Part shown: positions 34,977-44,772 of the stretch, one piece after another
Position numbering within the stretch: the first letter of the stretch is position 1
Layout: every line of letters begins with the position of its first letter
From: Corticicoccus populi
GTDB taxonomy: Bacteria; Bacillota; Bacilli; Staphylococcales; Salinicoccaceae
Assembly (NCBI RefSeq): GCF_042686195.1
Contig: NZ_JBHUOQ010000005.1
Coordinates: 229,236-293,235, forward strand
Reading direction: 5' to 3'
Length of the DNA: 64,000 nucleotides
The notes under the pieces: model-generated
What the model was told of the DNA's origin: nothing
Databases searched by the model: none
The model's input: the letters and a program-made list of their open reading frames with translations, nothing else
Translations under genes and position numbers: made by a program

Positions 34977-36659
34977 TCATTGGTTTTCCTGTTCTTTCAC
35001 GGCTTCTTCTACTTCAAGAAGAACATCTTCTCCGCCTTGTCTGGACCATTTATCTACAAATACATCAAAATAATCAATATCTTCCACACCGGTAATGATT
35101 TTTATAAAATCTTCTTCTTCTGTCTTAGCTAAATCCGGTCCTTTTTGTTCCATAGTTGCTGTATCATTAACATAAGCTGTTTCCACCCATTTAAAAGCAT
35201 CATTTCTGGTAACTGTATCCATCAATCCCCATCCAAGAATACGTGAGTGATAGCTGGACCAGCTTGATGTCTGCGCACCTTCAGGATTTTCGGTATATTC
35301 CTTGATTCCATTGATATTCTGTCTAACCTCAGCATCAGCGACTTCACCGACTGTTATTTCTTCATCTAAAACATCTTCAACATCATGGTAATCATTCAAG
35401 TATTTTTCCAAAGGAAGTACCACTATATTGAACGGTTTCGTTGAATTATCAACACCCAGTTCCAAATATTCTGCAACTTCCGGAAAACGAGTATCCATAT
35501 CCTTCTCTTCAGTGTTAGGAATCGTATCATAATACAGATTCAACATTTCAACTGCTTTTTCAGCATGATCATAACCTTTTTTTACCACGATATAGTTAGC
35601 TGTTGTATTCTGTTCAAATACGTTCACATTGCCTTCTTCATCTGCTAAAGCATAAGGTTTAAAACGAGCTTCCTTGTTCATCTCTCTTACTGTAGGTAGT
35701 CCCCAGTCCGGGAAATGCCATGGGGCAAGTGCAATACCCGATTGACCATTAGTGAGCAGTGAAATGATATCATCAAAAGAACGTGTGCCAAACTGCGGAT
35801 CTACAAGTCCTTTTTCATACCATCTGTTCATTAATTCAAGTGATTCCTTCATACCTTCTGAGGTAGAGCCGTATGTGATACTGCCATCCTCCTCTATTAA
35901 ATATTTCTTAGGCTGTCCTTCAAAAACAGCTGCGATTGAATTCATTGTGAAAGAACCGCCAAAATTATCAGCAGTTAAGTAAGATTCAAAAGGAATACCG
36001 ACAGGATTCCCTGAGCCTCCCGGATCTTCTTCAACAAATGACTCAGCAACCATTTCCAACTCTTCAAGTGTAATGAGAAGGTCATCATCTTCGTCAATTT
36101 CTATTCCTAGTTCTTCCATCCAGTCTTCTCTAATCCATACCATTTGTGGTGCCGCCAGTGCCTCAGTACCTGGAAGCCCCATCAATTTATCATCAAATGT
36201 TGCATCTTCGAGTGGTCTGTTATCAAAACTTTGATACACTTCTTTTATGTAATCGCTTGCATTTTCGTCGAAAACTGATGATAAATCTTCAATTAAATCG
36301 TTCTCTGCTAAATCCTGCAGTTCTTCTCTTGTAACAAGCATCATGTCCGGAATACTCCCGGAGGCAATTGCTAGAGATACCTGTCTCGTATAATCTTCCC
36401 CATTTGCTTCAAATGCATTTCGAATATCAATGTCTAACTCTTCTTCTGCTACTCTCGTATATGCATTATCTTCGAAAGTATCTCCCTCGGGAAGTCTGGG
36501 ATTAGTTCCTGTCGATCTTCCAATATACGTAACCGGCTTCCCATCTTCTGAATCCTCCTCAGAATCATAAGAAGGTTTTTGAACACATGCAGACAGCACA
36601 CCGACTGTTACTAAAATAAGCAGAAAAACTTTCAAACCGCCAAATGAATACGCTCTCAT
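34977..36659 (-). CDS. Extracellular solute-binding lipoprotein, LplA/YtcQ-like
   Basis: A 560-residue sugar-binding lipoprotein: signal peptide with lipobox V-L-S-A-C (Cys25), then an acidic mature protein of the large (about 55-60 kDa) class used with LplB/LplC permeases, known for uptake of oligosaccharides. Features include GLPGTEALAAPQMVWIREDWMEELG and the APWHFPDWG segment. GGAGGAGGGAG precedes the start. It has its own likely promoter region (36660-36767) after the terminator-like hairpin at the end of the YesM-type gene. Confidence 0.92.
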   Translation of the reverse strand: MRAYSFGGLKVFLLILVTVGVLSACVQKPSYDSEEDSEDGKPVTYIGRSTGTNPRLPEGDTFEDNAYTRVAEEELDIDIRNAFEANGEDYTRQVSLAIASGSIPDMMLVTREELQDLAENDLIEDLSSVFDENASDYIKEVYQSFDNRPLEDATFDDKLMGLPGTEALAAPQMVWIREDWMEELGIEIDEDDDLLITLEELEMVAESFVEEDPGGSGNPVGIPFESYLTADNFGGSFTMNSIAAVFEGQPKKYLIEEDGSITYGSTSEGMKESLELMNRWYEKGLVDPQFGTRSFDDIISLLTNGQSGIALAPWHFPDWGLPTVREMNKEARFKPYALADEEGNVNVFEQNTTANYIVVKKGYDHAEKAVEMLNLYYDTIPNTEEKDMDTRFPEVAEYLELGVDNSTKPFNIVVLPLEKYLNDYHDVEDVLDEEITVGEVADAEVRQNINGIKEYTENPEGAQTSSWSSYHSRILGWGLMDTVTRNDAFKWVETAYVNDTATMEQKGPDLAKTEEEDFIKIITGVEDIDYFDVFVDKWSRQGGEDVLLEVEEAVKEQENQ

Positions 36660-36767
36660 TTTCTCCCTCCTCCAACTTCAAATTATCACTACAATAACAA
36701 TTCTAGATTAAGATAGTTTATATATATATATTAAATAATCCAGATTAGTATAATATTTTCCTGAAAT

Positions 36768-36803
36768 TAATAGAGTGCTGTACATATGCACAGCACTCTA
36801 TTA
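36768..36803 (-). terminator. Hairpin at the end of the YesM-type kinase gene
   Basis: A perfect inverted repeat with arms TAATAGAGTGCTGT and ACAGCACTCTATTA around 8 bases. The kinase stop codon lies inside one arm. The T run after it on the minus strand is poor (TAATTT), so it may be a weak terminator or attenuator between the regulators and the transport genes. Confidence 0.6.
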
Positions 36804-38540
36804 TTGAGAATCATCACTATTCTTTTCATTCACCGGAATGGTCAGTGTTACTTTTGTATACTGCTGTATCTTGCTTTCGTATTTAAGTCCGTATAAAGGG
36901 CCGTACCACATCTGGATCCTTTCATGGACATTTCTGACACCGTATCCTTCACTTTTTTTCGTCAGCAGGAACTTCATTTTTTCCTGACTTATGCCCGGTC
37001 CATTATCAATCACAGTAAATACTAATTCATCTTTTATCTGTTTTAATTTTATAATAATCCGGCCTTTTTGCCCATCTTCCTTATGATCTATCCCATGATT
37101 AATTGCATTTTCCACCAGCGGCTGTAAGAGTAAATTCAGCATTGTATAATCATATACTGATGTATCTAATTCATATTGAACATCAAATGAATCTGAGTGC
37201 ATCATTTTTTGAATACTTACATAAGCTTTTACATTTTCAAGTTCTTTTTCAACTTTTATGATACTTTTTCCCTGATTTAAGGTTGTCCGGTAAAAAATAG
37301 AGAGATGCTGAGCCATTTGGCTGATATCTTCCTGTTCAGCCATAATAGCCTTACTGTTAATTAAAGATAAACTATTATAAAAGAAATGAGGGTTAATTTG
37401 AGCCTGAAGTGCTTTCATCTCATATTCTTGCTGTTCAATCTTACTTTTATACACCTGATTAATCATTTGCTTTAATTTGTTTACCATATTACCAAATTGT
37501 TTAATCAAACTTCCTATTTCATCATTGCTTGAACTAAATACTGAAACTGATAAATTACCATTCTCTATTGTTTCCATATTTTTAGATAATTTCTCAAGAG
37601 GCTTAACAACTACTTTGACCAGTAAATAAATTGACAGAAACATAATCACACTACTCAATAAAATCACTATAACAACAGTCAGTTTCATTGGAAATGTCGC
37701 CACCGAAATTACATCATCCGGTCTGTATAAATACACAGTTAAGGGATATGTTCTTAATTCAACACTTTGAACAATAAAGTTATCTCTCAACGCCTCTGGA
37801 TTTACCGGTTCATTCTCATCTGTAACAAAAGATCCACTAAGTTCATCAGAATCTATTAGATAGTTATAGTTAAATACCTGCTGACCGTCATCATTTATAA
37901 TCACAAGTCCATACGCTTCATCAAAAAGCTGAGTCAACGATTCAAAAAACTGTGTAGAATTGAGCTCCATCTGAATAAAATTATCAACAGTTCTTCTCTC
38001 ATCAAATATTCGGGATATCAATTTAATTTTCTCATCGTCTGACGAAAATTCAAGAATGGGTTCATTTGAGGCCGCGGCAGATTCGAACCACTTTTCATTA
38101 CTGACTTCATGTAAAGGTCTGAGTAAATCATCATATGGATTCATTTCATTACCGGTATAAATTGTAACAGATTCTATCTCCCTATTAAGAACTGCAGGTG
38201 TAGACATCCATGGATCCAATGCATTTTTATAAAACTGGTACATTTCAAAGTTATTGCTGTAATCCGCAGTGAGACCATTTTTAATTTCATCATTCCAAAT
38301 AATTTGTTCCAAAATGTTCAAATGATTTTCGATTTTGTAATCAATGTTTAATATGGCCTGATTCAATGTATTAGATAAATTTTCTTCTTCACGGGTAACC
38401 AGAGAGTCATTCAACTGGTAATACCACATACTCCCGAGAACTATAATCGGAATACAGCCTGCAGCAATACTGATTAAAAGAATTTTATTTCTGAATTTTA
38501 AATTGATAAACCAGAACTTTAAATTATTCATCTCACTCAT
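36801..38540 (-). CDS. YesM-type sensor histidine kinase
   Basis: A 579-residue kinase. It has two membrane helices (about 18-37 and 290-312) around an external sensor of about 250 residues, then a HAMP domain, the His_kinase box ALQAQINPHFFYNSLSLI with the phospho-His, and an ATP-binding domain (VENAINHGIDHKEDG, NGPGIS). Its gene overlaps the regulator gene by four bases (ATGA). A second ATG at 38531 has better spacing to AGGTGA and may be the real start. It should sense the sugar taken up by the adjacent importer. Confidence 0.92.
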   Translation of the reverse strand: MSEMNNLKFWFINLKFRNKILLISIAAGCIPIIVLGSMWYYQLNDSLVTREEENLSNTLNQAILNIDYKIENHLNILEQIIWNDEIKNGLTADYSNNFEMYQFYKNALDPWMSTPAVLNREIESVTIYTGNEMNPYDDLLRPLHEVSNEKWFESAAASNEPILEFSSDDEKIKLISRIFDERRTVDNFIQMELNSTQFFESLTQLFDEAYGLVIINDDGQQVFNYNYLIDSDELSGSFVTDENEPVNPEALRDNFIVQSVELRTYPLTVYLYRPDDVISVATFPMKLTVVIVILLSSVIMFLSIYLLVKVVVKPLEKLSKNMETIENGNLSVSVFSSSNDEIGSLIKQFGNMVNKLKQMINQVYKSKIEQQEYEMKALQAQINPHFFYNSLSLINSKAIMAEQEDISQMAQHLSIFYRTTLNQGKSIIKVEKELENVKAYVSIQKMMHSDSFDVQYELDTSVYDYTMLNLLLQPLVENAINHGIDHKEDGQKGRIIIKLKQIKDELVFTVIDNGPGISQEKMKFLLTKKSEGYGVRNVHERIQMWYGPLYGLKYESKIQQYTKVTLTIPVNEKNSDDSQ

Positions 38541-40081
38541 TTCACCTGTCTCTGCTTTATTTCCCGGTACTTCTTCGGACTTATGCCGAAGTGTCCTCTG
38601 AAAATTTTTATAAAATAAGATACATTATTGTAACCAACACTTCTACTAATATCATTAACTTTCATATCAGTGCGGCTGAGCATATCTTCTGCTTTTTCCA
38701 TTCTGACCTCTTTAATATACTTTATGATTCCGAGCCCGGTCTCTTCCTTAAATTTATCACTTAAATATCCAGGTGTTAAAGATACTTCATCTGCGAGCAT
38801 ATCAAGACTTAAATCCTGATTTATATTAATTGATATGTATTGCTTAACTTTTTCTATCGGATCCATGGTTAAGTATGTTCCATTTTTAAGGTTTGCTTCC
38901 GCCTGATTCTCTATTTCCAATATTGTATCTCTAATATCAGAATAATGATTATGAGAGTATATTAATTCTATATACCGGTTCATATCTTCTTTATTTTTTT
39001 CAGGAATTGCCCGAAAAAGGCGCTGTAACAATCTTGTTAATAAAAACCTCAAATACATCTCGGAAACATTAGCATTTTCCGAGTATTTTTGAATAAGATT
39101 ACTGACATTATTTCTAAGGTTTGATATATTGCTATGTTCAATCGCTCTCTCCACCTCACGGAGCAAAATTTCGTCTTCTTCAAATTCCTGATTATCTGAC
39201 AATGGCTTATCGACAGGGTAAATATAAGTATCAGAATAAAAAAAACGGTCCTTTATATCATTCTCCAACTGACTATATGTTTTTGAAATTGGTACCGTCT
39301 CAGTTATTGGCTCACTAACTGCAATAACTACGGTAATACCATATCTCTCCTCAATACCGCGATGTATACTTTCTGCAATTTTTCTATATATCTCTGTATT
39401 TTCTTTAGAATCTTTAAACAATAGTATGATTTGAAATTGATTTAAATCGATTAAATCATATTTTATACAATTTGATACTTTGTTTATTTCCTCATAAATA
39501 TATCCACTATTTTCTTCAATCAATCCTTCAAGAAAATCAGAATCAGAATGAACCAGCATCATTCTATTATATGATTCAAGAAAATCAAAATTTAAATCAT
39601 AATATTCCTGTTTCAGCATTTCTATCGGCGACTGGTTTAATAAACGATAAACAATATGTTTTTTAGTAAATGCCAAGTTAACTTCTGTTCTCTCTTTTTC
39701 TTCATCCTTTTTCCTTATTGTATCAATCACAGCATTTAACGTCTGGTTAAATTCTTCCGGTTTTACAGGCTTTAATATATAGTTATCTGCCCTTAACGTT
39801 AGTGCCTTTTTAACAAGATTAAAATCACTGTATCCGCTGAAGAATATAATTTCCATATCATTATGTACATGTCTTACTTTCTCTGCCAATTCCATACCAT
39901 CTATGAAAGGCATTTTTACATCTGTAAGAAGAATATCAACATGACACTCTTTCAATATATTAATTGCCTCCTTACCATTTTCAGCTTCAACAATATCGAG
40001 GTCGAAGCCAAATTTATTGATTAGAAATCGTATAACTTCTCTTTCGATTTTCTCATCATCAACAATTAAAATACGATACAT
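38537..40081 (-). CDS. YesN-type response regulator with AraC domain
   Basis: A 514-residue regulator: receiver domain with phosphoacceptor Asp54 in ILLTDVKMP, a central region of about 260 residues, and a C-terminal AraC/XylS DNA-binding domain (LSLDMLADEVSLTPGYLSDKFKEETG, then VGYNNVSYFIKIFRGHFGISPKKYRE). It is first of the two-gene regulator unit and expected to activate the importer operon. Upstream, TTGACG (40159-40164), 17 bases, TAAGTA on the minus strand is a possible promoter. Confidence 0.93.
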   Translation of the reverse strand: MYRILIVDDEKIEREVIRFLINKFGFDLDIVEAENGKEAINILKECHVDILLTDVKMPFIDGMELAEKVRHVHNDMEIIFFSGYSDFNLVKKALTLRADNYILKPVKPEEFNQTLNAVIDTIRKKDEEKERTEVNLAFTKKHIVYRLLNQSPIEMLKQEYYDLNFDFLESYNRMMLVHSDSDFLEGLIEENSGYIYEEINKVSNCIKYDLIDLNQFQIILLFKDSKENTEIYRKIAESIHRGIEERYGITVVIAVSEPITETVPISKTYSQLENDIKDRFFYSDTYIYPVDKPLSDNQEFEEDEILLREVERAIEHSNISNLRNNVSNLIQKYSENANVSEMYLRFLLTRLLQRLFRAIPEKNKEDMNRYIELIYSHNHYSDIRDTILEIENQAEANLKNGTYLTMDPIEKVKQYISININQDLSLDMLADEVSLTPGYLSDKFKEETGLGIIKYIKEVRMEKAEDMLSRTDMKVNDISRSVGYNNVSYFIKIFRGHFGISPKKYREIKQRQVK

Positions 40082-40382
40082 ATGCTATCCCCGTCCCCTA
40101 AAATAAATTATATCTTAGTATAATAGTATCTTAACTACTTACCATTTTTAACCTTTAGCGTCAACAAATTATTGATTATTTTTTAAATTTTCTGCAAAAA
40201 AATACCACATTCCAATTGTTTTAATTGAAAAGTGGTACCTGCGTTACTTATTAGTTTATAACTACACTACTTCACAAAATTATGGTAGATTCTGCGAAAA
40301 GTCACTTGTTTATAAGGATCTATTAACAGTAAAATACATAACTTTAACCGTCTAAAACCTCATATATCAGTGTTCATACGTT
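40082..40382 (-). other. Intergenic region between the YesN-type gene and groEL
   Basis: About 300 bases without a gene. It holds the possible promoter of the regulator gene (40136-40164) and the groESL terminator (40196-40237). The remaining 145 bases up to the groEL stop show no reading frame or clear structure. Confidence 0.5.
40196..40237 (-). terminator. Terminator of the groES-groEL operon
   Basis: On the minus strand TACCACTTTTCAATT pairs with AATTGGAATGTGGTA (two mismatches) and is followed by TTTTTTT. It lies about 145 bases after the groEL stop, so the transcript has a long untranslated tail. Confidence 0.75.
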
Positions 40383-42008
40383 TTACATCATTCCAGGCAT
40401 ACCGCCCATGCCGCCCATATCAGGGGCACCGCCGCCCTCTTCAGGGATATCGGCAACGACTGCTTCAGTTGTCAGGAACATTGCTGCAACGGAACCTGCA
40501 TTCTGCAGTGCGGAGCGTTCTACTTTAGTAGGATTTACCACGCCTGCATCAATCATGTTCACCCACTCGTCAGTGGCTGCATTATAACCGTATCCAGGTT
40601 CTTTTTCTTTGAGTTTGGATACAATGACAGAACCTTCAAGCCCTGCATTTTCTACAATCTGACGGATAGGTGCTTCGAGTGCTTTTAATACAATGTTGAT
40701 ACCTGTCTGAACGTCGCCTTCTGCTTCAAGTGCTGCAACTTTATCGTACACTTGAACGAGTGCCGTACCGCCGCCTGAAACAATACCTTCTTCAACAGCT
40801 GCACGTGTTGAGTTCAGTGCATCTTCAATACGAAGCTTTCTTTCTTTCATTTCAGTTTCAGTGGCTGCACCGACTTTAATTACTGCAACACCGCCTGAAA
40901 GTTTCGCGAGTCTTTCCTGAAGTTTTTCTTTATCAAAACTTGAAGTTGTTTCTTCAAGCTGTGCTTTAATCTGTCCGATACGTGCTTCGATAGAATTTGA
41001 TTCTCCGGCACCTTCAACAATTGTTGTATCATCTTTAGTGACATTCACTTTAGATGCAGTACCAAGCATATCTACTGTTGTATCTTTCAAATCAAGTCCG
41101 AGATCATCAGTAATCACCTGTCCGCCTGTTAAAATCGCAATATCATCAAGCATTGCTTTACGACGGTCGCCAAAGCCCGGTGCTTTCACAGCAATCGCAG
41201 TAAATGTACCGCGGACTTTATTCAGGATAATGTTTGAAATCGCATCGCCTTCCACATCATCCGCAATAATTAAAATCGGACGGGACTGCTGAACGACCTG
41301 CTCTAAAAGCGGCAGGATATCCTGGAAGTTTGAGATTTTTTTATCTGTAATTAAGATATACGGATTCTCTAAATCTGCAACCATTTTTTCAGTATCTGTC
41401 ACCATGTACGGTGAAGTGTAACCGCGGTCAAACTGCATACCTTCAACCACTTCAAGTTCAGTTTTAAAACCGCGTGATTCTTCAATGGTAATGACGCCGT
41501 CATTGCCGACTTTTTCCATTGCTTCAGAAATATACTCTCCGATTTCAGGATCTGCAGCTGAAATTGCACCGACCTGTGCGATTGATTCTTTATCATTCAC
41601 CGGGCGGGAAATGTTCTGAAGTTCTTCTACTGCTTTTTCAACAGCACGGTTGATGCCTGTTCTGATTCCGACAGGATTGGCACCGCTTGTCACGTTTTTA
41701 AGGCCTTCCTGAATCATTGCCTGTGCAAGGACTGTCGCAGTTGTTGTACCGTCACCGGCAATTTCATTTGTCTGATTTGCGACTTCCGCAACCAGTTTCG
41801 CCCCCATATTTTCATATGGGTCTTTCAGTTCAATTTCTTTCGCTATTGTAACACCGTCATTGGTAATCAATGGTGATGTAAAAGATTTATCCAGTACTAC
41901 GTTTCTGCCTTTCGGTCCGAGTGTTACCTTTACAGCATTCGCAAGGGTATCCACACCGGCAAGCATTGCCTGTCTTGCATCTTCTGAGAATTTTAATTCT
42001 TTAGCCAT
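40383..42008 (-). CDS. groEL: Chaperonin GroEL (60 kDa)
   Basis: A 541-residue chaperonin that folds proteins in a ring complex with GroES. It begins MAKELKFSEDAR, has the ATP-binding VTLGPKGRNVVLD and GDGTTTATVLAQAM blocks, and ends in the Gly/Met-rich tail GGMGGMPGMM. The start is set at the conserved MAKE; a TTG two codons earlier lies closer to AGGAGG and could also be used. It is the second gene of the HrcA-controlled operon, 56 bases after groES. Confidence 0.98.
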   Translation of the reverse strand: MAKELKFSEDARQAMLAGVDTLANAVKVTLGPKGRNVVLDKSFTSPLITNDGVTIAKEIELKDPYENMGAKLVAEVANQTNEIAGDGTTTATVLAQAMIQEGLKNVTSGANPVGIRTGINRAVEKAVEELQNISRPVNDKESIAQVGAISAADPEIGEYISEAMEKVGNDGVITIEESRGFKTELEVVEGMQFDRGYTSPYMVTDTEKMVADLENPYILITDKKISNFQDILPLLEQVVQQSRPILIIADDVEGDAISNIILNKVRGTFTAIAVKAPGFGDRRKAMLDDIAILTGGQVITDDLGLDLKDTTVDMLGTASKVNVTKDDTTIVEGAGESNSIEARIGQIKAQLEETTSSFDKEKLQERLAKLSGGVAVIKVGAATETEMKERKLRIEDALNSTRAAVEEGIVSGGGTALVQVYDKVAALEAEGDVQTGINIVLKALEAPIRQIVENAGLEGSVIVSKLKEKEPGYGYNAATDEWVNMIDAGVVNPTKVERSALQNAGSVAAMFLTTEAVVADIPEEGGGAPDMGGMGGMPGMM

Positions 42009-42064
42009 TGTCAATTCTTCCTCCTATGAAATATTATCTATTTAATAGTCTGTTAATGTTTAAT

Positions 42065-42349
42065 TTATTCTACTACTGCTAAAATTTCTGAGTCAGTTAA
42101 GATTAAATACTCTTTATCTCCGTGCTTTACTTCTGTACCGGCAAATTTAGAATAAACCACACGGTCCCCTTCATTGACTTCCACTTCAACGCGTGTACCG
42201 TTATCCAGAGTACGTCCCGGACCTACCGCAACCACTGTACCTTCAGATGGTTTTTCTTTCGCAGAGTCAGTCAGAATAATACCGCTTGCTGTTGTTTCTT
42301 CTTTTTGCGCTAAATCGATAATGACCCGATTTCCTAATGGTTTTAACAT
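42065..42349 (-). CDS. groES: Co-chaperonin GroES (10 kDa)
   Basis: A 94-residue lid of the GroEL cage. It starts MLKPLGNRVIIDLAQKEE, has the mobile loop ETTASGIILTDSAKEKPSEGTVVAVGPG and ends KEYLILTDSEILAVVE. It is the first gene of the operon behind a SigA promoter and CIRCE element. Confidence 0.98.
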   Translation of the reverse strand: MLKPLGNRVIIDLAQKEETTASGIILTDSAKEKPSEGTVVAVGPGRTLDNGTRVEVEVNEGDRVVYSKFAGTEVKHGDKEYLILTDSEILAVVE

Positions 42350-42386
42350 TTAAAAGCCCTCCTGATCAAATAACTGAAAATCAATT

Positions 42387-42413
42387 TTAGCACTCACACA
42401 CTCTAAGTGCCAA
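42387..42413 (-). promoter_or_regulatory. CIRCE operator (HrcA binding site) of groESL
   Basis: TTAGCACTC-N9-AAGTGCCAA on the plus strand, the CIRCE form with one perfect half and two changed bases in the other. A promoter lies just before it on the minus strand: TTGCAA (42444-42449), 17 bases, TATTAT (42421-42426). Confidence 0.9.
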
Positions 42414-42511
42414 CAATTTTATAATAATCAAAGATGGTCAAAATTGCAAGTATTTTATTTTCTTCTCTCTTTACGTTAAAATGAATCTATTCAACATTGG
42501 AGGTTTAAGAA

Positions 42512-43300
42512 TTGAAACGTCTTTTCAGCAATCGACAAGTCAACAGCGGCTTGCTTATTTTATTATTTTTAGGTGTACAGTTTGCCGTACTTCCCGTTGG
42601 AATGATTATGGCATTCACCAACCCCTCAGTCACTGAGGCGGAACTTCTACAGCGTATACTGCCGGTTCAGGCAGCGTCATTCCTGGTCGGAACCATACTT
42701 GCGATTATACTCGGGCAGGCTCATCAGAATAAAAACCGCATCGAACTCGGCAGACAGACTGACCCGCTTTTAACAGTCGTCTGGATTATCGGCGGTGTTT
42801 TCCTTGCCTATGCATCACAGCTTGTTGCTTCAATGATCAATGTTAACTTACTCGGCAATCCGATTGAGAGTGAAAATACCACACAGATTATTGATATGAT
42901 CAGAACTGCACCGTTTATGATACTTGTTGTTGCACTTCTCGGACCTATCCTTGAAGAGTATGTATTCAGACGGGCAATATTTGCAGAAATCTATGAACTG
43001 TTTCCAGGCTCTTCAAAAGGTGCCAAAGTCATGGCCTTTTTAGTCGCCGGTTTAGTCAGCGGACTGATATTTGCACTGGCACACTGGGATTTCACACACA
43101 TTTTAATTTATCTTGCCATGAGTTATACATTCAGTTTTCTTTATGTAATTACAGGGCGTCTCCTTGTACCGATTCTGGTTCATATGCTGATGAATGGTAT
43201 TGTTGTCGGCTTAAACCTGCTGCTCGGTGATTATATGGAAGAGATTGAAGAGCTTCAGGAGTCACTTGGAATTATTTTAAAAGTAATATTCCCATTCTAA
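42512..43300 (+). CDS. mroQ: CPBP family intramembrane metalloprotease, MroQ-like
   Basis: A 262-residue membrane protease of the CAAX/Abi type with seven to eight helices. Catalytic motifs: EExxxR in ILEEYVFRRAIF (about 149-158), HWDFTH and HMLMN in later helices. In S. aureus the gene divergent from groES is MroQ, which takes part in Agr peptide processing; in B. subtilis YdiL holds the same place. The start is TTG at 42512, 8 bases after GGAGG; no ATG fits. Confidence 0.85.
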   Translation: MKRLFSNRQVNSGLLILLFLGVQFAVLPVGMIMAFTNPSVTEAELLQRILPVQAASFLVGTILAIILGQAHQNKNRIELGRQTDPLLTVVWIIGGVFLAYASQLVASMINVNLLGNPIESENTTQIIDMIRTAPFMILVVALLGPILEEYVFRRAIFAEIYELFPGSSKGAKVMAFLVAGLVSGLIFALAHWDFTHILIYLAMSYTFSFLYVITGRLLVPILVHMLMNGIVVGLNLLLGDYMEEIEELQESLGIILKVIFPF

Positions 43301-43305
43301 ATTGA

Positions 43306-43338
43306 AACAGGCCCGGCAAAAGCCGGAGCCTGTTTTTT
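43306..43338 (+). terminator. Terminator of mroQ
   Basis: AACAGGC/CGGC pairs with GCCG/GCCTGTT around AAAA, then seven T. Convergent with the TPM-domain gene. Confidence 0.88.
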
Positions 43339-43342
43339 TCTC

Positions 43343-44191
43343 TTAAAATCCACGGCCTGCACCGCCGCCTCCGCCGGAACCACCGCCAAAGCCGCCGAAA
43401 CCGCCTCCGGATGATCCTCCGCCAAAGCCTGAACCGCCTCCGCCGGACGGCGGTATAAACACAAACGGTCCTCTTCTTCTGCGTCCGCGGCCGCCCGGGC
43501 CGCCTCCGCCGGAGATGATTTTAAACAGTATGAAAATGACTGCTGCAGTAATAATCATTCTTACAATATTACCAAAGATACCGCCGCCTGTGCTGGTATC
43601 TTCTGCAGGCTCATCTCTTGTAAATTCACCATCCTCATATCCATATGCATCAAGTGACTCATCATATAATGCGGTATATAAATTTTTAAGGCCTTCCTGA
43701 TAGCTCTCATTTGCTGCCGCTTCATCACCATTATCAGTATAATTCACAGCATCCTCAAAATGAGACATCGCAGTGTCATCTATGATGCGGCCGATTTTAG
43801 CATCATTTAAATAACCCTCAACACCGTAACCAACCTGCACATCAACACCACGGTTGTTAAATTCATCGCCGTTATCAAGATTCAGTAATATCACAATACC
43901 GTTATCTTTATCTTCTTTACCGACACCGTAACCTCTTAGTGCTTCAAGCGCAAAATCCTGCCTGTGCGTCTGACCCGTTGTCGGCATCGTCAACAGCAGC
44001 ATTTCAGCACCCGTACCTTCTTCCAGATATGCACCCATATCATTCAGTTCATTGATTGTTTCATTATCAAGAACACCGGCATTATCCTGAACAAAATAAT
44101 GATCCGTATTTAACTCAGGCAGATCTTCTGCAGACACTGTCCCGGGTATGAGCAGCAGTGAAAACAGAACAATTATGAAAACTTTCTTCAT
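43343..44191 (-). CDS. TPM domain protein (YgcG family) with Gly-rich tail
   Basis: A 282-residue protein: signal peptide (1-21), TPM domain (about 28-175, starting YFVQDNAGVLD and with KEDKDNGIVILLNLD and RGVDVQVGYGVEGYLND), one membrane helix (about 210-225), a basic RGRRRRG cluster and a Gly/Ser-rich tail. TPM proteins are regularly encoded with LemA, as here with a four-base overlap. The role is linked to envelope upkeep in some bacteria but not settled. Confidence 0.88.
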   Translation of the reverse strand: MKKVFIIVLFSLLLIPGTVSAEDLPELNTDHYFVQDNAGVLDNETINELNDMGAYLEEGTGAEMLLLTMPTTGQTHRQDFALEALRGYGVGKEDKDNGIVILLNLDNGDEFNNRGVDVQVGYGVEGYLNDAKIGRIIDDTAMSHFEDAVNYTDNGDEAAANESYQEGLKNLYTALYDESLDAYGYEDGEFTRDEPAEDTSTGGGIFGNIVRMIITAAVIFILFKIISGGGGPGGRGRRRRGPFVFIPPSGGGGSGFGGGSSGGGFGGFGGGSGGGGGAGRGF

Positions 44192-44772
44192 GAATCATCA
44201 TCGTCCGAATTAAAATCAACAGACGGTACTTCATTCGCAGATTCATCCGCTTCAAAATACGGCTTATCTGCAAATCCAAACAGTTCGGCAATCATATTCC
44301 CCGGGAACGTTCTTGTATTACGGTTATACTCACCGACAGCTGTATTATAATCCTGTCGCGCAACCGCAATCCGGTTTTCAGCACCTGCCAGTTCATCTCT
44401 TAACCCTGTGAATTGTTCACTTGCCTGAAGATCCGGATAGGCTTCCGCCACCGCAAGCAGTCTTGACAGTGCAGAGTTCATCTGGTCATTCGCTTCGGAC
44501 ATTTCCTCCACTGTATTGGCTCCTGCCACCTGACTTCTCGCCTCAGCCACTTCCGTAAATATTTCCTGCTCGTGAGAAGCATAACCCTCTACAGTACTCA
44601 CGAGATTCGGGATCAGATCATTTCTTCTCTGCAGCTGTGTATCAATTCCCGCTTCCTGCTGATTCACTTCTTCATCAAGGTTGACTAAAGTATTGTACCT
44701 TGGGGCAATGATAATCGCTGCGATAATAATAATTCCCGCGAGCACACCAATAGGTATTAAATATTTTTTCAT
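44188..44772 (-). CDS. lemA: LemA family protein
   Basis: A 194-residue protein with an N-terminal membrane helix (4-24) and the helical LemA domain: YNTLVNLDEEVNQQEAGIDTQLQRR start, RNDLIPNLVSTVEGYA, and the end NTRTFPGNMIAELFGFADKPYFE. It is first gene of a two-gene unit with the TPM protein and divergent from the oligoendopeptidase genes. Confidence 0.93.
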   Translation of the reverse strand: MKKYLIPIGVLAGIIIIAAIIIAPRYNTLVNLDEEVNQQEAGIDTQLQRRNDLIPNLVSTVEGYASHEQEIFTEVAEARSQVAGANTVEEMSEANDQMNSALSRLLAVAEAYPDLQASEQFTGLRDELAGAENRIAVARQDYNTAVGEYNRNTRTFPGNMIAELFGFADKPYFEADESANEVPSVDFNSDDDDS

